A DNA stretch of 64,000 nt from Clostridia bacterium (GCA_900755895.1 CAAEIG010000081.1:248001-312000); one strand, 5' to 3'. Counted from the first letter of the stretch, positions 35,491 to 44,766 are shown. The notes: generated from the sequence alone by a model not told the origin. A program made the numbers and translations.

Positions 35491-35508
35491 ATTAGGCCAT
35501 TCAGAGAC

Positions 35509-35538
35509 GGGGACACCAGATATGGTGTCCCTGTTTTT
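35509..35538 (+). terminator. Terminator of ugpC
   Basis: GGGACACCA (35510-35518) pairs with TGGTGTCCC (35523-35531), then TGTTTTTT. Confidence 0.88.
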
Positions 35539-35594
35539 TATTCCAGAATGGAAATTGTGTAAGCTTTTTTCAAAAAAAGGTTGAATTTTTTCGC

Positions 35595-35622
35595 TTGATT
35601 CTGTAAAATAAAGATGTATAGT
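35595..35622 (+). promoter_or_regulatory. Promoter of the CdaR-type gene
   Basis: TTGATT (35595-35600), 16 bases, TATAGT (35617-35622), with a leader of about 80 bases. Confidence 0.55.
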
Positions 35623-35709
35623 TGCATGGTGTTGTTCCCTGTTTGGGGACAGCTGTTCTGGAAAACCTGGGGGAAAGCCCCTGTGCGATAGAAAGAAAGG
35701 GGAAGAGCT

Positions 35710-36795
35710 ATGTCAAACAGATTGTTCCAAGGAATCATCCATCAGATGCGGGATACCATTGACCGCACCATCGGCGTCGTGGACGAGTCCTCCGTAATCA
35801 TTGCCTGCAGCGAGCTGGGCAAGATCGGCGAGGTGTGCGATGAGATCACACCGGAGGAAATGGCATCTTCGGAAGTCTTTGAGACGGATGACTACAGCTT
35901 CAAGTCTTTCGGCAGCCGTCCCCGGCCTGAGTATGCAGTGTTTGTGGCCGGCAAGGATCCGGAAGCCCAGAAGTATGTGAAGATTCTGGCAGTGTCCCTC
36001 AACAGTATCAAGCAGTATTATGATGAGAAGTATGACCGTGGCAACTTCATCAAGAACGTGATCCTGGACAATATTCTGCCCGGAGATATTTACTTGAAGA
36101 GCCACGAGCTTCATTTTGATTCCGATGTGAGCCGGGTGTGCATGCTGGTGAAGATCGCTGAGAAGAATGATATCTCCGCCTATGATGTGCTGCAGAACCT
36201 GTTCCCGGATAAGAATAAGGATTTCATCATCAATATCAACGAAACGGATATTGCCCTTGTCAAGGAGATCAAGGCCAATATCGACGAGAAGGATATTGAT
36301 AAGTTGGCAAGCTCCATTGTGGACACCCTTTCCGGGGAGTTCTACACGCACTGTACCGTGGGTATCGGCACAGTGGTCAATTCCATCAAAGATCTGGCTC
36401 GTTCCTTTAAGGAAGCTCAGGTCGCTTTGGAGGTTGGCAAGGTGTTTGACACCGAAAAGCCCATTGTCAGCTATAATCACCTGGGCATTGCCCGCTTGAT
36501 CTATCAGCTGCCCACCACCCTGTGCGAGATGTTCCTGAAAGAGGTCTTCCGCAAGGGCTCCATTGACTCTTTGGATCATGAGACGCTGTTTACCATCCAG
36601 CGCTTCTTTGAGAATAGCCTTAACGTTTCCGAGACCTCTCGGAAGTTGTTTGTCCACCGGAACACCCTGGTTTACCGCTTGGAGAAGATCAAGAAGATCA
36701 CTGGCTTGGACCTACGGGAGTTTGAGGACGCCATTGTCTTCAAGGTGGCTTTGATGGTGAAACGCTATCTCTCCAGCAACCCTGTGAAGTTCTGA
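35710..36795 (+). CDS. CdaR/PucR-family regulator
   Basis: Regulator of 361 residues. The C-terminal PucR-type helix-turn-helix (about 290-355) is clear: TIQRFFENSLNVSETSRKLF, HRNTLVYRLEKIKKITGLDL. The middle (about 130-260) is a GGDEF-like fold without the catalytic motif, seen in CdaR proteins; the N-terminus is an unassigned sensor. The gene sits between the sugar ATPase ugpC and ftsEX, an arrangement I associate with this clade, and could control sugar uptake genes. GAAAGGGGAAG precedes the ATG. Confidence 0.82.
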   Translation: MSNRLFQGIIHQMRDTIDRTIGVVDESSVIIACSELGKIGEVCDEITPEEMASSEVFETDDYSFKSFGSRPRPEYAVFVAGKDPEAQKYVKILAVSLNSIKQYYDEKYDRGNFIKNVILDNILPGDIYLKSHELHFDSDVSRVCMLVKIAEKNDISAYDVLQNLFPDKNKDFIININETDIALVKEIKANIDEKDIDKLASSIVDTLSGEFYTHCTVGIGTVVNSIKDLARSFKEAQVALEVGKVFDTEKPIVSYNHLGIARLIYQLPTTLCEMFLKEVFRKGSIDSLDHETLFTIQRFFENSLNVSETSRKLFVHRNTLVYRLEKIKKITGLDLREFEDAIVFKVALMVKRYLSSNPVKF

Positions 36796-36860
36796 TCCCA
36801 CAGCCGGCGGAGTTCCGTTCCCAGTTCGTTCACAATTTAATTCCGCATAAGAATGATACA

Positions 36861-36905
36861 GGCGGCACCCATTGGTATAATACAACTATGCCGGTGGGTG
36901 CTGCC
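36861..36905 (+). promoter_or_regulatory. Hairpin enclosing the -10 box of the ftsEX promoter
   Basis: GGCGGCACCCATTGG (36861-36875) and CCGGTGGGTGCTGCC (36891-36905) can pair along all 15 bases in RNA (three G-U). The 15-base loop begins with TATAAT (36876-36881), the best -10 box upstream of ftsE. No T-run follows. Confidence 0.5.
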
Positions 36906-37007
36906 CCTGTGTGTTTGGAACTAGCCGGCGGGAACTGGCTTTCAAGTGAATAAGGGGGGGAGACAGTTCCTCCCGCATATCCTTGCAGAGAAAGGACTGT
37001 TCTAGGC

Positions 37008-37967
37008 TTGATTGAATTCCACAATGTGTCGAAGGTGTATAACAATGGCACAGAAGCTCTCCACAATATCAATCTCAGCGTGGATAAGGGCGAGTTTGTC
37101 TTTATCGTCGGATCTTCCGGCGCAGGCAAAAGCACCTTCCTGAAACTTGTCATGTGTGAAGAGAGGCCCAATTCCGGCCAGATTATCGTGGACGGAGTGG
37201 ATGTGACTCGGCTGCCCAAGAGGAAAATTCCCTATATTCGCCGTAAGATGGGGATTGTCTTCCAGGATTTCCGCCTCATCGACCACATGACCGTCTATGA
37301 CAACGTGGCTTTTGCCATGCGTGTGGTAGGCGCGTCCGCCCGTTCCATTCGCAAGCGGGTGCCCTATATTCTCAGCTTGGTTGGTTTGCAGCATAAGGCA
37401 AAGCATTATCCCACCGAGCTTTCCGGTGGTGAGCGTCAGCGTGTGGGTTTGGCTCGGGCGCTGGTGAACAACCCCTCCATGATTATCGCGGACGAGCCCA
37501 CCGGTAACATTGACCCGGCTCTGTCCTTTGAGATTGTGGACCTGCTCAACGAAATCAACCGTCGTGGGACTACAGTGCTTATGGTTACCCATGAGCACTC
37601 TTTGGTGAAGCATTTCCACAAGCGGATCATCCAGATTCACTCCGGTGAGATTGTGGCGGATACTGCTGAAATGACGGATACCTATGCGCCGCCGGAGCAG
37701 TATACCAGTGCGGAAGAAGCAGTGGAAAACGACGATGATTACGCTGAGTACGACAATCAGGAAGTTTACGAGCCGGAGGAAGCAGGTGAGGAGTACGTTC
37801 CTCAAGCCCCAGCTGATTATGAGGATCAGATGCCTGAGGACTACGATGCGTATGCGTCGGAGCCCTATGTGGACGACCTGGAGGATGCCGATGACATTGC
37901 CCGTGAGGTCTTGCTGGACCAGGAGCCTGCCTATGATGACGATGAGACCAAGGAGGTGGAGGAATGA
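37008..37967 (+). CDS. ftsE: Cell-division ABC ATPase FtsE with acidic C-terminal extension
   Basis: FtsE powers FtsX to control peptidoglycan hydrolases at the septum or side wall. The ABC core (1-220) has Walker A GSSGAGKS (35-42), signature LSGGERQRVGLARAL, and Walker B MIIADEPTGNID. The last about 100 residues (221-319) form an extension very rich in Asp, Glu, Tyr and Pro, absent from ordinary FtsE of about 228 residues. The start is a TTG about 11 bases after AAAGGA. The stop overlaps the ftsX ATG by four bases. Confidence 0.92.
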   Translation: MIEFHNVSKVYNNGTEALHNINLSVDKGEFVFIVGSSGAGKSTFLKLVMCEERPNSGQIIVDGVDVTRLPKRKIPYIRRKMGIVFQDFRLIDHMTVYDNVAFAMRVVGASARSIRKRVPYILSLVGLQHKAKHYPTELSGGERQRVGLARALVNNPSMIIADEPTGNIDPALSFEIVDLLNEINRRGTTVLMVTHEHSLVKHFHKRIIQIHSGEIVADTAEMTDTYAPPEQYTSAEEAVENDDDYAEYDNQEVYEPEEAGEEYVPQAPADYEDQMPEDYDAYASEPYVDDLEDADDIAREVLLDQEPAYDDDETKEVEE

Positions 37968-38875
37968 GCCTGCATAGTATCGGATATCTGTTCCGCGAAG
38001 GCATGAAGAGCCTGTGGAAGAACCGCACCATGAGTATTGCCTCCATCGGTGTGTTGATCTCTTGTCTGTTGATGACTGGCGCGGCAGGATTGCTTTCCAT
38101 CAATCTATCCGCAACCATGGAGTCCATTGAGGGGAGCAATAATATCAGTGTCTACTTGGATACGGATGTTCCCTCCTTGACGGCGGTGAAAATTGGTGAG
38201 GAAATTCGCCAGTTGGACAACATTGCCGAGTGCACCTTTGTGCCCAAGGATTCTGGATTGTCTGATTTGATGCAGGATCTGGGCGGCAGCGGCACTTTGT
38301 TTGAAGGCTTCACCGGGGAAAACAACCCTCTTCCGGATTCCTACGAGATTTCCCTAAAGGATTTGAGCCTTTATCAGGAGACGGTCAGTGCTATTACAGC
38401 CATTGAAGGTGTTTCCTCCGTCTCCAATTTCAGCGATGTGGCTGACAAGTTGAGCAGTTTGGATCGCTTGGTGCGCTATTGCAGTATTGGCATTGTGTTG
38501 GTGTTGGCAATTGTGTCCCTGTTTATCATCGCCAACACCGTTAAGGTGACCATTTTCTCCCGCCGCATGGAAATCAACATCATGAAGTCGGTGGGTGCGA
38601 CCAACGGGTTTGTGCGAGTTCCTTTCATTGTGGAGGGCATCATCATCGGAATTATCGCCGGTGTGATCTCTGCCACGGTGCTGTACTTTGCCTATGACCA
38701 GTTGATTGTGGTGGTGTATAGTTTGGTTCCCTGGCTGGCCGTGGTGGATATCCAGCCCTTCGTGGTGCCGTTGTACGGTGCTTATGTGGTGGCTGGTATG
38801 TTGTTCGGCCTTTTGGGCGGCACCATTTCTATCAGCCGTTATTTGAAAAAACAGGGTGAAAACGCCATTATCTAA
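37964..38875 (+). CDS. ftsX: Cell-division membrane protein FtsX
   Basis: FtsX of 303 residues: a short cytosolic N-terminus (LFREGMKSLWKNRTMSIASI), first membrane helix, an outside domain (about 50-165) that contacts peptidoglycan hydrolase partners, then three further helices containing RRMEINIMKSVGATNGFVRVP, the FtsX-domain coupling loop. It is translationally coupled to ftsE (ATGA overlap). The protein partner outside the membrane is not encoded next to it here. Confidence 0.93.
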   Translation: MSLHSIGYLFREGMKSLWKNRTMSIASIGVLISCLLMTGAAGLLSINLSATMESIEGSNNISVYLDTDVPSLTAVKIGEEIRQLDNIAECTFVPKDSGLSDLMQDLGGSGTLFEGFTGENNPLPDSYEISLKDLSLYQETVSAITAIEGVSSVSNFSDVADKLSSLDRLVRYCSIGIVLVLAIVSLFIIANTVKVTIFSRRMEINIMKSVGATNGFVRVPFIVEGIIIGIIAGVISATVLYFAYDQLIVVVYSLVPWLAVVDIQPFVVPLYGAYVVAGMLFGLLGGTISISRYLKKQGENAII

Positions 38876-38907
38876 CAGGCTTTGACACCCGTTCTGGAAA
38901 GAGTGAT

Positions 38908-38966
38908 GCAGCGCATGGCCTGGGACGGGAAATTCCCGGATTTCCTGGGCCTGTGCGTTGCTTTTT
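38908..38966 (+). terminator. Branched terminator after ftsX
   Basis: GCAGCGCA (38908-38915) pairs with TGCGTTGC (38954-38961) around inner hairpins (CGGGAAATTCCCG), then TTTTT (38962-38966). Confidence 0.7.
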
Positions 38967-38968
38967 CA

Positions 38969-38997
38969 TTGACAAGAGCATTGAGTGTCACTATAAT
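38969..38997 (+). promoter_or_regulatory. Consensus sigma-A promoter of greA-lysS
   Basis: TTGACA (38969-38974), 17 bases, TATAAT (38992-38997), full consensus. The ftsX terminator ends two bases before it. Confidence 0.88.
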
Positions 38998-39053
38998 AGT
39001 AAAGATAAACCCGGTCCGCGGATGCGGGCCATTTTAGTAAAGGATGGAATAGA

Positions 39054-39542
39054 ATGGCAACTGAGAAGCAGTACTTTGTAACCGAAGAAGGATTGGCCGC
39101 TCTGGAAAAGGAGCTGGAATATTTGAAGACGGTCCGTCGTAAAGACGTGGCTGAGAAGATCAAGGTGGCCCTGTCTTTTGGCGACCTGTCTGAGAACAGC
39201 GAGTACGATGAAGCCAAAAACGACCAGGCCATGGTGGAAGCGCGTATCGCTGACCTGGAAGTGATGCTTCAGGGCGCAGTGGTCATCGATGAAAGTGAGC
39301 TGAGCAATGAGACGGTTCACATTGGCTCTAAGATCGAGGTGGATCTGACTTCTTCCACGGGCGCTCAGTCTCGCCGGGATTTCAAGATTGTGGGTTCCAA
39401 CGAGGCGGACCCCCGAAATGGCAAGATCTCTGATGAATCTGCAGTGGGCAAAGCGCTGATCGGCGCACGAGTGGGGGACACGGTTGAGGTGGAAACTCCT
39501 GCCGGAATCTCCAAGTATCACATTGTCACCATTTCCCGATAA
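39054..39542 (+). CDS. greA: Transcription elongation factor GreA
   Basis: GreA, 162 residues, rescues backtracked RNA polymerase by stimulating transcript cleavage. The N-terminal antiparallel coiled coil (about 1-78) has the acidic tip LSFGDLSENSEYDEAKNDQ and the C-terminal FKBP-like domain (about 80-160) contains IGSKIEVDL and AVGKALIGARVGDTVEV. Length is typical. It lies 35 bases before lysS, probably in the same operon. Confidence 0.96.
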   Translation: MATEKQYFVTEEGLAALEKELEYLKTVRRKDVAEKIKVALSFGDLSENSEYDEAKNDQAMVEARIADLEVMLQGAVVIDESELSNETVHIGSKIEVDLTSSTGAQSRRDFKIVGSNEADPRNGKISDESAVGKALIGARVGDTVEVETPAGISKYHIVTISR

Positions 39543-39576
39543 GCGGCGGGAGCGTAAGTAACGGCGAAAGGATAGG

Positions 39577-41088
39577 ATGGACATGGCGGAAAAGAATGTA
39601 AATGCGCCTCAGCAAGAGGTCGAACAGGATATGAGCGAAATCCTGCGGGTGCGCAGGGAGAAGCTGAAGCGTCTTCAGGAGCAGGGAAAGGATCCCTATG
39701 CCAATACCGCATTCGACGTGCGTCAGCACGCCCAGGAGATCGTGGACAAATTTGAAGAGTTTGAGGGCAAACAGGTGTCCGTGGCCGGCCGTATCATGAG
39801 TTGGCGTGACATGGGCAAAGCAGCCTTTATGGATCTGCGGGACGCCTCTGGCCGGATTCAGCTTTACGTGAAGATTGATATGCTGGGGGAAGAGGCCTAT
39901 CGCAGCCTCACGGCTTCTCTGGATATCGGTGACATTGTAGGTGTTACCGGCGAGGCCTTCCGGACCCGTCGCGGGGAGATCTCCGTGAAAGCGGATAGCA
40001 TGGTGATCCTGTCCAAGTCTCTGCTGCCCCTGCCGGAGAAGTATCATGGCTTGAAGGATACGGATGCCCGTTACCGCCAGAGATATGTGGATCTGATTGT
40101 CAATCCGGAAGTGAAGGACGTCTTTGTAAAGCGTTCTAAGATCATCACCGCCATTCGTGACTATCTGGACAGCCACGCCTTTTTGGAAGTGGAAACTCCG
40201 GTGTTGCACAACCAGGCAGGCGGCGCTGCAGCACGGCCGTTTATCACCCATCACAACACTCTGGATCTTGATATGTACCTGCGCATTGCGCTGGAGCTGC
40301 ATTTGAAGCGGTTGATCGTGGGCGGCTTTGAGCGCGTGTATGAGATTGGACGTACCTTCCGGAACGAGGGTATGGATACCCGGCACAATCCGGAGTTTAC
40401 CATGTTGGAGGCCTACCAGGCATTTACGGATTTCAACGGAATGATGGATCTCACAGAAGACATGATCCGCACCGTGGCCCATAAGGTGTTGGGCACTGGC
40501 AAAGTGGAGCGAGACGGCGTTGAGATTGACCTGGATCAGCCTTTCCAGAGAATCAGCATGGTGGATGCTGTGAAGAAATATGCTGGGGTGGATTTCACCC
40601 AGGTGGAGACTTTGGAGCAGGCTCGTGCTCTGGCTAAGGAGCATCACATTGAATATGAGGAGCGCCATGAGAAGGGCGACATCTTGAATTTGTTCTTTGA
40701 GACCTACTGTGAGGAGAAGCTGGTGCAGCCCACATTCTTGACTGGTCACCCGGTGGATATTTCTCCTTTGTCCAAGCGGTTCCAGGATGCTCCTGAGTAC
40801 ACCCAGCGTTTTGAGCTGTTTATCTGTGGCGCTGAGTATGTCAACGCCTTCAGTGAGCTCAATGATCCCATTGACCAGCGTGGCCGGTTTGAGGCCCAGG
40901 CAGCATTGAAAGCTGCTGGCGACGATGAGGCCTGTGATGTGGACGAGGATTTCCTCACTGCCTTGGAGTACGGTCTGCCTCCCACGGGTGGCATGGGTAT
41001 GGGCGTGGATCGTTTGGTGATGCTTCTCACTGGTGCATCCTCCATTCGGGACGTGTTGTTGTTCCCGACTATGAAGCCCATCGACTGA
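39577..41088 (+). CDS. lysS: Lysyl-tRNA synthetase, class II
   Basis: LysRS, 503 residues. An N-terminal OB-fold anticodon-binding domain (about 65-170, VSVAGRIMSWRDMGKAAFMD) precedes the class II core with motif 1 around DLIVNPEVKDVFVKRSKI, motif 2 YEIGRTFRNEGMDTRHNPEF and motif 3 GGMGMGVDRLVMLLTG. The sequence starts at ATG 39577 or, two codons later, ATG 39583. The C-terminus FPTMKPID is encoded by a segment that recurs at 63.4 kb, and no terminator follows the TGA. The 3' end therefore seems to be the left junction of an inserted island; the protein itself is intact. Confidence 0.96.
   Translation: MDMAEKNVNAPQQEVEQDMSEILRVRREKLKRLQEQGKDPYANTAFDVRQHAQEIVDKFEEFEGKQVSVAGRIMSWRDMGKAAFMDLRDASGRIQLYVKIDMLGEEAYRSLTASLDIGDIVGVTGEAFRTRRGEISVKADSMVILSKSLLPLPEKYHGLKDTDARYRQRYVDLIVNPEVKDVFVKRSKIITAIRDYLDSHAFLEVETPVLHNQAGGAAARPFITHHNTLDLDMYLRIALELHLKRLIVGGFERVYEIGRTFRNEGMDTRHNPEFTMLEAYQAFTDFNGMMDLTEDMIRTVAHKVLGTGKVERDGVEIDLDQPFQRISMVDAVKKYAGVDFTQVETLEQARALAKEHHIEYEERHEKGDILNLFFETYCEEKLVQPTFLTGHPVDISPLSKRFQDAPEYTQRFELFICGAEYVNAFSELNDPIDQRGRFEAQAALKAAGDDEACDVDEDFLTALEYGLPPTGGMGMGVDRLVMLLTGASSIRDVLLFPTMKPID
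41068..41086 (+). repeat. Left copy of the lysS 3'-end direct repeat (attachment-site candidate)
   Basis: ACTATGAAGCCCATCGACT, coding for the last LysS residues and the first base of the stop. An identical 19-mer lies at 63403-63421. Confidence 0.85.
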
Positions 41089-41310
41089 AAAAACTAGGTT
41101 TTATGCGGCTTTTTTGTGTTGACAACATTTTGGTAGCAATTTCCCACATGGTTTTGAACGTCATTGAAGCAAAATGAAAAACGTGTTGTCGATTTATAAT
41201 GGACAATACACATTTGTTGAGATGCGATCTAACTCAGAAGGATTGATTTTAAGATTTGTCAATGGTAGCTGTGTATCTTCTTGCGAAGGGTAGAGTTTAA
41301 ATCATGCTAA

Positions 41311-41520
41311 GTGGTGAAACAAAAAGCTACTACGACCTTAAGAAGAGGAATGATATCTGGATTTGATGCGGACAAGTATTCTGATAGTCTCTCATTAGGT
41401 ACGTCTTTGGAAGTTTTTCATTGTAGAGAATGGGTGTTTACTCGTCTTGAGATGAAGGATACTTGGTATTTGGGAGATTTTTCCGAATGCAACATGGATG
41501 GGGTGATCGTTAGAGTTTAA
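41311..41520 (+). CDS. Small hypothetical protein
   Basis: Open frame of 69 codons starting GTG, followed directly by a good terminator, which argues that something is transcribed here. The product (MVKQKATTTLRRGMIS start, ending GVIVRV) matches nothing I recognise, and there is no clear ribosome site. It is the first frame inside the island and could be a fragment of an element gene. Confidence 0.3.
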   Translation: MVKQKATTTLRRGMISGFDADKYSDSLSLGTSLEVFHCREWVFTRLEMKDTWYLGDFSECNMDGVIVRV

Positions 41521-41532
41521 TGAATCTGCTTT

Positions 41533-41566
41533 GAGCGGCTTTTCTGATGATAAGTCGCTCTTTTTT
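41533..41566 (+). terminator. Terminator near the left end of the island
   Basis: GAGCGGCTT (41533-41541) pairs with AAGTCGCTC (41552-41560, one G-T), then TTTTTT. Confidence 0.75.
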
Positions 41567-41598
41567 ATGCCCAAATATCCTTTGAAAGAAGTTCACCG

Positions 41599-42366
41599 GT
41601 GAAATGCCTGCGAAAGTACCAGTGGGTGAAACTGCCTCGCTGTTGTTTGCCTCAGGGCAAGGGAGTACTGGGTCAGTGGGATAGATTGGCAGAACGTGTA
41701 GCGTATCGAAGGGGAACAGGTCGGTATTGTGGATTTGAAAATCACGTCAAGCCTGGTATGTGGGCAGGAGGTGTGGTTGGTCTAAAAAGTATTCTGGGGA
41801 TAAGAAGCCGTAAAGTTGCCCTAAACGTCTTAGAGAAACTACAGAGCCTTGGCTATGTTAATTACACTTTGGACCCGGATACGAAAAAGTTGGAGTACTC
41901 CCTGATGGACTGGATTGCTAACTGCCCGGTAGCGGCTTGTCTGGGAGAAAGTGTCTATGCAGCAAGAGAGAATGGTTTTTCTGTTTGCCCAGGAATATCC
42001 CTGAATGTCTGGTCAAGGAGCATATTCAATTTAAGGAAGCAGATACTTTGTTTGATCTGTGGTGTCACACGGTATTTCAAAAACCTCAAAATATCTTTTC
42101 GTACCTGGACCGGTTGTTCAATATGGCACACTGGGAGCTGTGCTGACTCTAGAGACAGTGGGTATGTGTTGGGGTTGGGAAAAACTAAGGTGTAGAGTTT
42201 TTTCAAAAAGCATGGGGACACCTTCCCTTTTTACCGACTTCCTGGTGCCGATGGTTGTTTGATATTCAACACTCGTTATCCCAACCAGAGATCTGTAGGG
42301 GGAATGGCTATGGCGCTTCCCGCCCAAGAAGAGATCGTGCGCATTTTAAACCAGATACGCATTTGA
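41599..42366 (+). pseudogene. Decayed gene of an element-borne HTH-type protein
   Basis: A continuous protein can be read only by changing frame. Frame 1 gives KCLRKYQWVKLPRCCLP through DWIANCPVA, then about 41975 the sense moves to another frame (CLPRNIPECLVKEHIQFKEA, FDLWCHTVFQ), then about 42110 to a third (GPVVQYGTLGAVLTLETVG, GWEK), and an in-frame TAG follows GKTKV before HGDTFPFYRLPGADGCLIFN and EEIVRILNQIRI to the TGA at 42366. I associate this sequence type with proteins carried on integrative elements of gut Clostridia, from memory. At least two frameshifts and one stop make it a clear pseudogene. Confidence 0.7.
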
Positions 42367-42586
42367 TAAAGAGAACTGTAAAAGACGGTTGTCGTTTGGG
42401 AGATGATTCATTGAAAAGAAAATCTCCTGTTGCAGATTTAGACCCTATATTACATGCGTGTTATTCTCTGTGTTGGAATAGTATGAACTGTAAGATTAAC
42501 TGCGGGGAAAAAGAAATAGTAGAAGAGCTGGTTTTCTCGTTTTGAGAAATTCCAGTTCTTTTAGATTTTGGAAAGGAAGGTATCCC
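42367..42586 (+). other. Spacer within decayed region, no gene recognised
   Basis: An open frame ends at 42545 but encodes nothing I recognise. GAAAGGAAGG at its end is the ribosome site of the next broken gene. Confidence 0.4.
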
Positions 42587-42741
42587 ATGAACCAGAATGA
42601 GAACAAAAAAATCACAATTATGGCGGAAAGGCTCAGGTGTTGAAGAATTTATGGATGGCACAAGGGGTTCTTGAAGACACTTCCATCGATAACGAGGAAA
42701 GGTGCAAGGCGCAGCAGGAAGTGTTAGAAAAGCTTGTACCA
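42587..42741 (+). pseudogene. Small broken gene (one frameshift)
   Basis: Starts ATG after GAAAGGAAGG: MNQNENKKITIMAERL, then a frameshift near 42635 lets the reading continue as AQVLKNLWMAQGVLEDTS and KAQQEVLEKLVP to the TAA about 42741. The restored product is about 54 residues, acidic and helical. Small proteins of this kind precede the next gene in elements of this type; I cannot assign a function. Confidence 0.55.
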
Positions 42742-43200
42742 TAACACTCAAATCCAGCTTTCTCATTACCGGGAAATCGCATGGACCTTGGAATGTTTTC
42801 CCGAAACAATAACCCAGGAACTGGACAAACGCTTTGAAAATTTGGACATGTTATTGTATCGTATAAGATGCAGAAGAAGGAATGGGCAATAAAAACTGGG
42901 AAATCGAGTGGAAGGTGTGCATAAGTCCAGGTTGTTGATGGATCGTATCCACGATGTCCTCGCCGTCTTAAAGAAAAAAACTGGAAATGGACCTCTGCTC
43001 TACGATCTCATCTATCTGACCTACATTGCCCCAGAAAAGCTGAGTCACGCAGATCTGTCGTTTCGGCTGGGTCTTTCCTCTCGGCAATATTATTGGCCGA
43101 GAGAACAGGCACTCTCAATTATTCCATTCGGTTGTGGTCAATGCATTCCAGCGAAATCGAGATCTGGGTGAATGTGCTTGGGACTCTCAACAATGCATGA
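42739..43200 (+). pseudogene. Decayed phage/element regulator-like gene
   Basis: Reading in three frames restores QIQLSHYREIAWTLECFPET, a stop after CRRRNGQ, then VHKSRLLMDRIHDVLAVLKK, LLYDLIYLTYIAPEKLSHAD, and a last frameshift into NYSIRLWSMHSSEI to the TGA at 43200. The end (LSFRLGLSSRQYYWPREQA then SIRLW) looks like a C-terminal helix-turn-helix of the ArpU/RinA-like late regulators found in phages and conjugative elements. The family call is tentative; that it is broken is clear. Confidence 0.55.
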
Positions 43201-43293
43201 AAGAAAATCATTTCCATTGCTTGCCTACAAAATGGCATAAAGTTGGCGGAGGGCTGCCGATAACAAGAAAAATGTAAAAGTATATACTGGGAA

Positions 43294-44286
43294 TGCACCA
43301 ATGTCCGGGATGCTGTGGTGGACATCCAGTAGCCGTATGGGACTGGGAGGAGACGTGGTTTTTGTAGGCAGGGCCTTTGGAGGGATTGCAGCACGCAACG
43401 GCGCAACCCTTACAGGAGAGCCTATCTCCTCGGTAGTCAGCAGACCGGAAAGCGTTTCCGGGGCCATTGCCGGAGATGTCGCTGATTGTAGTTTGCAAAA
43501 TTACATGTCTCAACTGGCCAACTACTCTCTGGCTGATACATAAATCACTGGAGGACATATTCACACCACCGCCACCGGATTAGGAGTGCAGGAGTCAGGC
43601 GATCCGGAAGGCAAAATCATACCAGTTGGACATGTCTCCTCGACACAGGGCGAAAGCTGGTACCAAAATACCGCTCCCTCCCAGGTTGATTATTTCAGTA
43701 CAGACATAGTATGAGGCACCGAAAGTTCGTTATTTGGTAGTTACTGCAACAGATGGAAGTAGCTGGTATCAGGTTGCCACTGGGGAAGGATCGACAGCCT
43801 TTTATGATACCTCAGAGTTTTCTGGCAGTGCCATGAAAGAAGCTTAGGTTTTAGATACGTTTCCAGGAGCTCAGGAAGGTACCAGTTTGCGAACAGTGGA
43901 ACGAAATATTCTGGAAGCTACCACGGATTAGGGAAGTTCTCTTTGGTATAGCAGCTCACTTTACGAAGAACCGGATGTGCCTCACAGTGTACTTCAATCT
44001 TCATAACGGCGTGAGCTGGTATGCCATGGAAACTGTGGTTGAAGCTCTTGACTTTGAAACGTGAGATTCTGCAACGGCCTACAACAGAGCTTCATTCCAA
44101 AACTTTTTGCCCGGGCTTGATCAGCAAGTTACCTCTGTTGATAGAACCCAAAGAGAAGAAGGTCGTTTTGAGGTCCGCCATTCGGATGGCTCCGGTACTC
44201 AGTTTTTCGATACTTTTCCCTATGCGCCGCCCAAAGGAAACTACAAGGTGGATGAAGAGATCAACACACATTCAATGAACCCCTGA
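43294..44286 (+). pseudogene. Decayed C-terminal part of a TrbL/VirB6-like conjugation protein (tentative)
   Basis: The longest clean stretch (to 43543) encodes LGGDVVFVGRAFGGIAARNG and SGAIAGDVADCSLQNYMSQL. Further reading needs several frame changes and stops: VVTATDGSSWYQVATGEGST, EGTSLRTVERNILEATTD, LYEEPDVPHS, NGVSWYAMETVV, ASFQNFLPGLDQQVTSVDR, EGRFEVRHSDGSGTQFFDTF and NYKVDEEINTHSMNP. The repeated SWYQ/SWYA motif and Gly-rich membrane-like start recall the long C-terminal tails of TrbL-family mating-channel proteins of Firmicutes elements. That homology is from memory and unverified. Confidence 0.45.
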
Positions 44287-44766
44287 TATGAAATATAGAT
44301 TTGTGTATGAAATGGAAGGTAAGTCAAAATTTCCTCCTTTATTGAAGTGAGAGTTTTAGTCAGTACGAATGGAAAAGAAAAAATCTGATATAACTTACCA
44401 CTTCAATATGATTCTTAATAAAAGTATGGCTAAAAAAATAAAATCAACTCTTAAGTAAATGCCAATCATGGCCGATATAGAAAACGTAAGCAATAAGATA
44501 AATAAGGTTTTATCGTTTTTGATTGGTAATAAAACTGATTGGATGTTGTCACATTTCATGTTTTGGCAAGACATAACTGTTGATGAGAAATATGCCATTT
44601 ATGTGATGATAGACTGCGAAGCGTAGTTTTAATTGGGTCTTCAAATGTTATGACGATTTAACCATTTTTTTGATTTCATCCGGTGTCGCGAACCGGTTGA
44701 AATAGATCGTGCGCGAAAGTTCTCTGCTAGTCCGGCCGGATGGCAGACAACAATCGTGTAACATCC
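44287..44766. other. AT-rich spacer upstream of flagellin, no gene recognised
   Basis: Short open frames on both strands (for example 44395-44598 minus) have no ribosome site or recognisable product. Small hairpins CCGGT/ACCGG (about 44685-44701) and the palindrome TCCGGCCGGA lie near 44730. I could not find a convincing sigma-D promoter. Confidence 0.45.

Noticed and set aside
39526..40749. 407-codon minus-strand frame opposite lysS
   Set aside because: LysS motifs are complete on the plus strand; the opposite frame has none.
44395..44598. 67-codon minus-strand membrane-like frame upstream of flagellin
   Set aside because: No ribosome site, very AT-rich, and lies in decayed sequence; hydrophobic appearance is expected from AT-rich codons.
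44630..44760. Sigma-D (TAAA-N15-GCCGATAT) promoter for flagellin
   Set aside because: Only poor partial matches such as GACGATTT at 44652 with no properly spaced TAAA were found.
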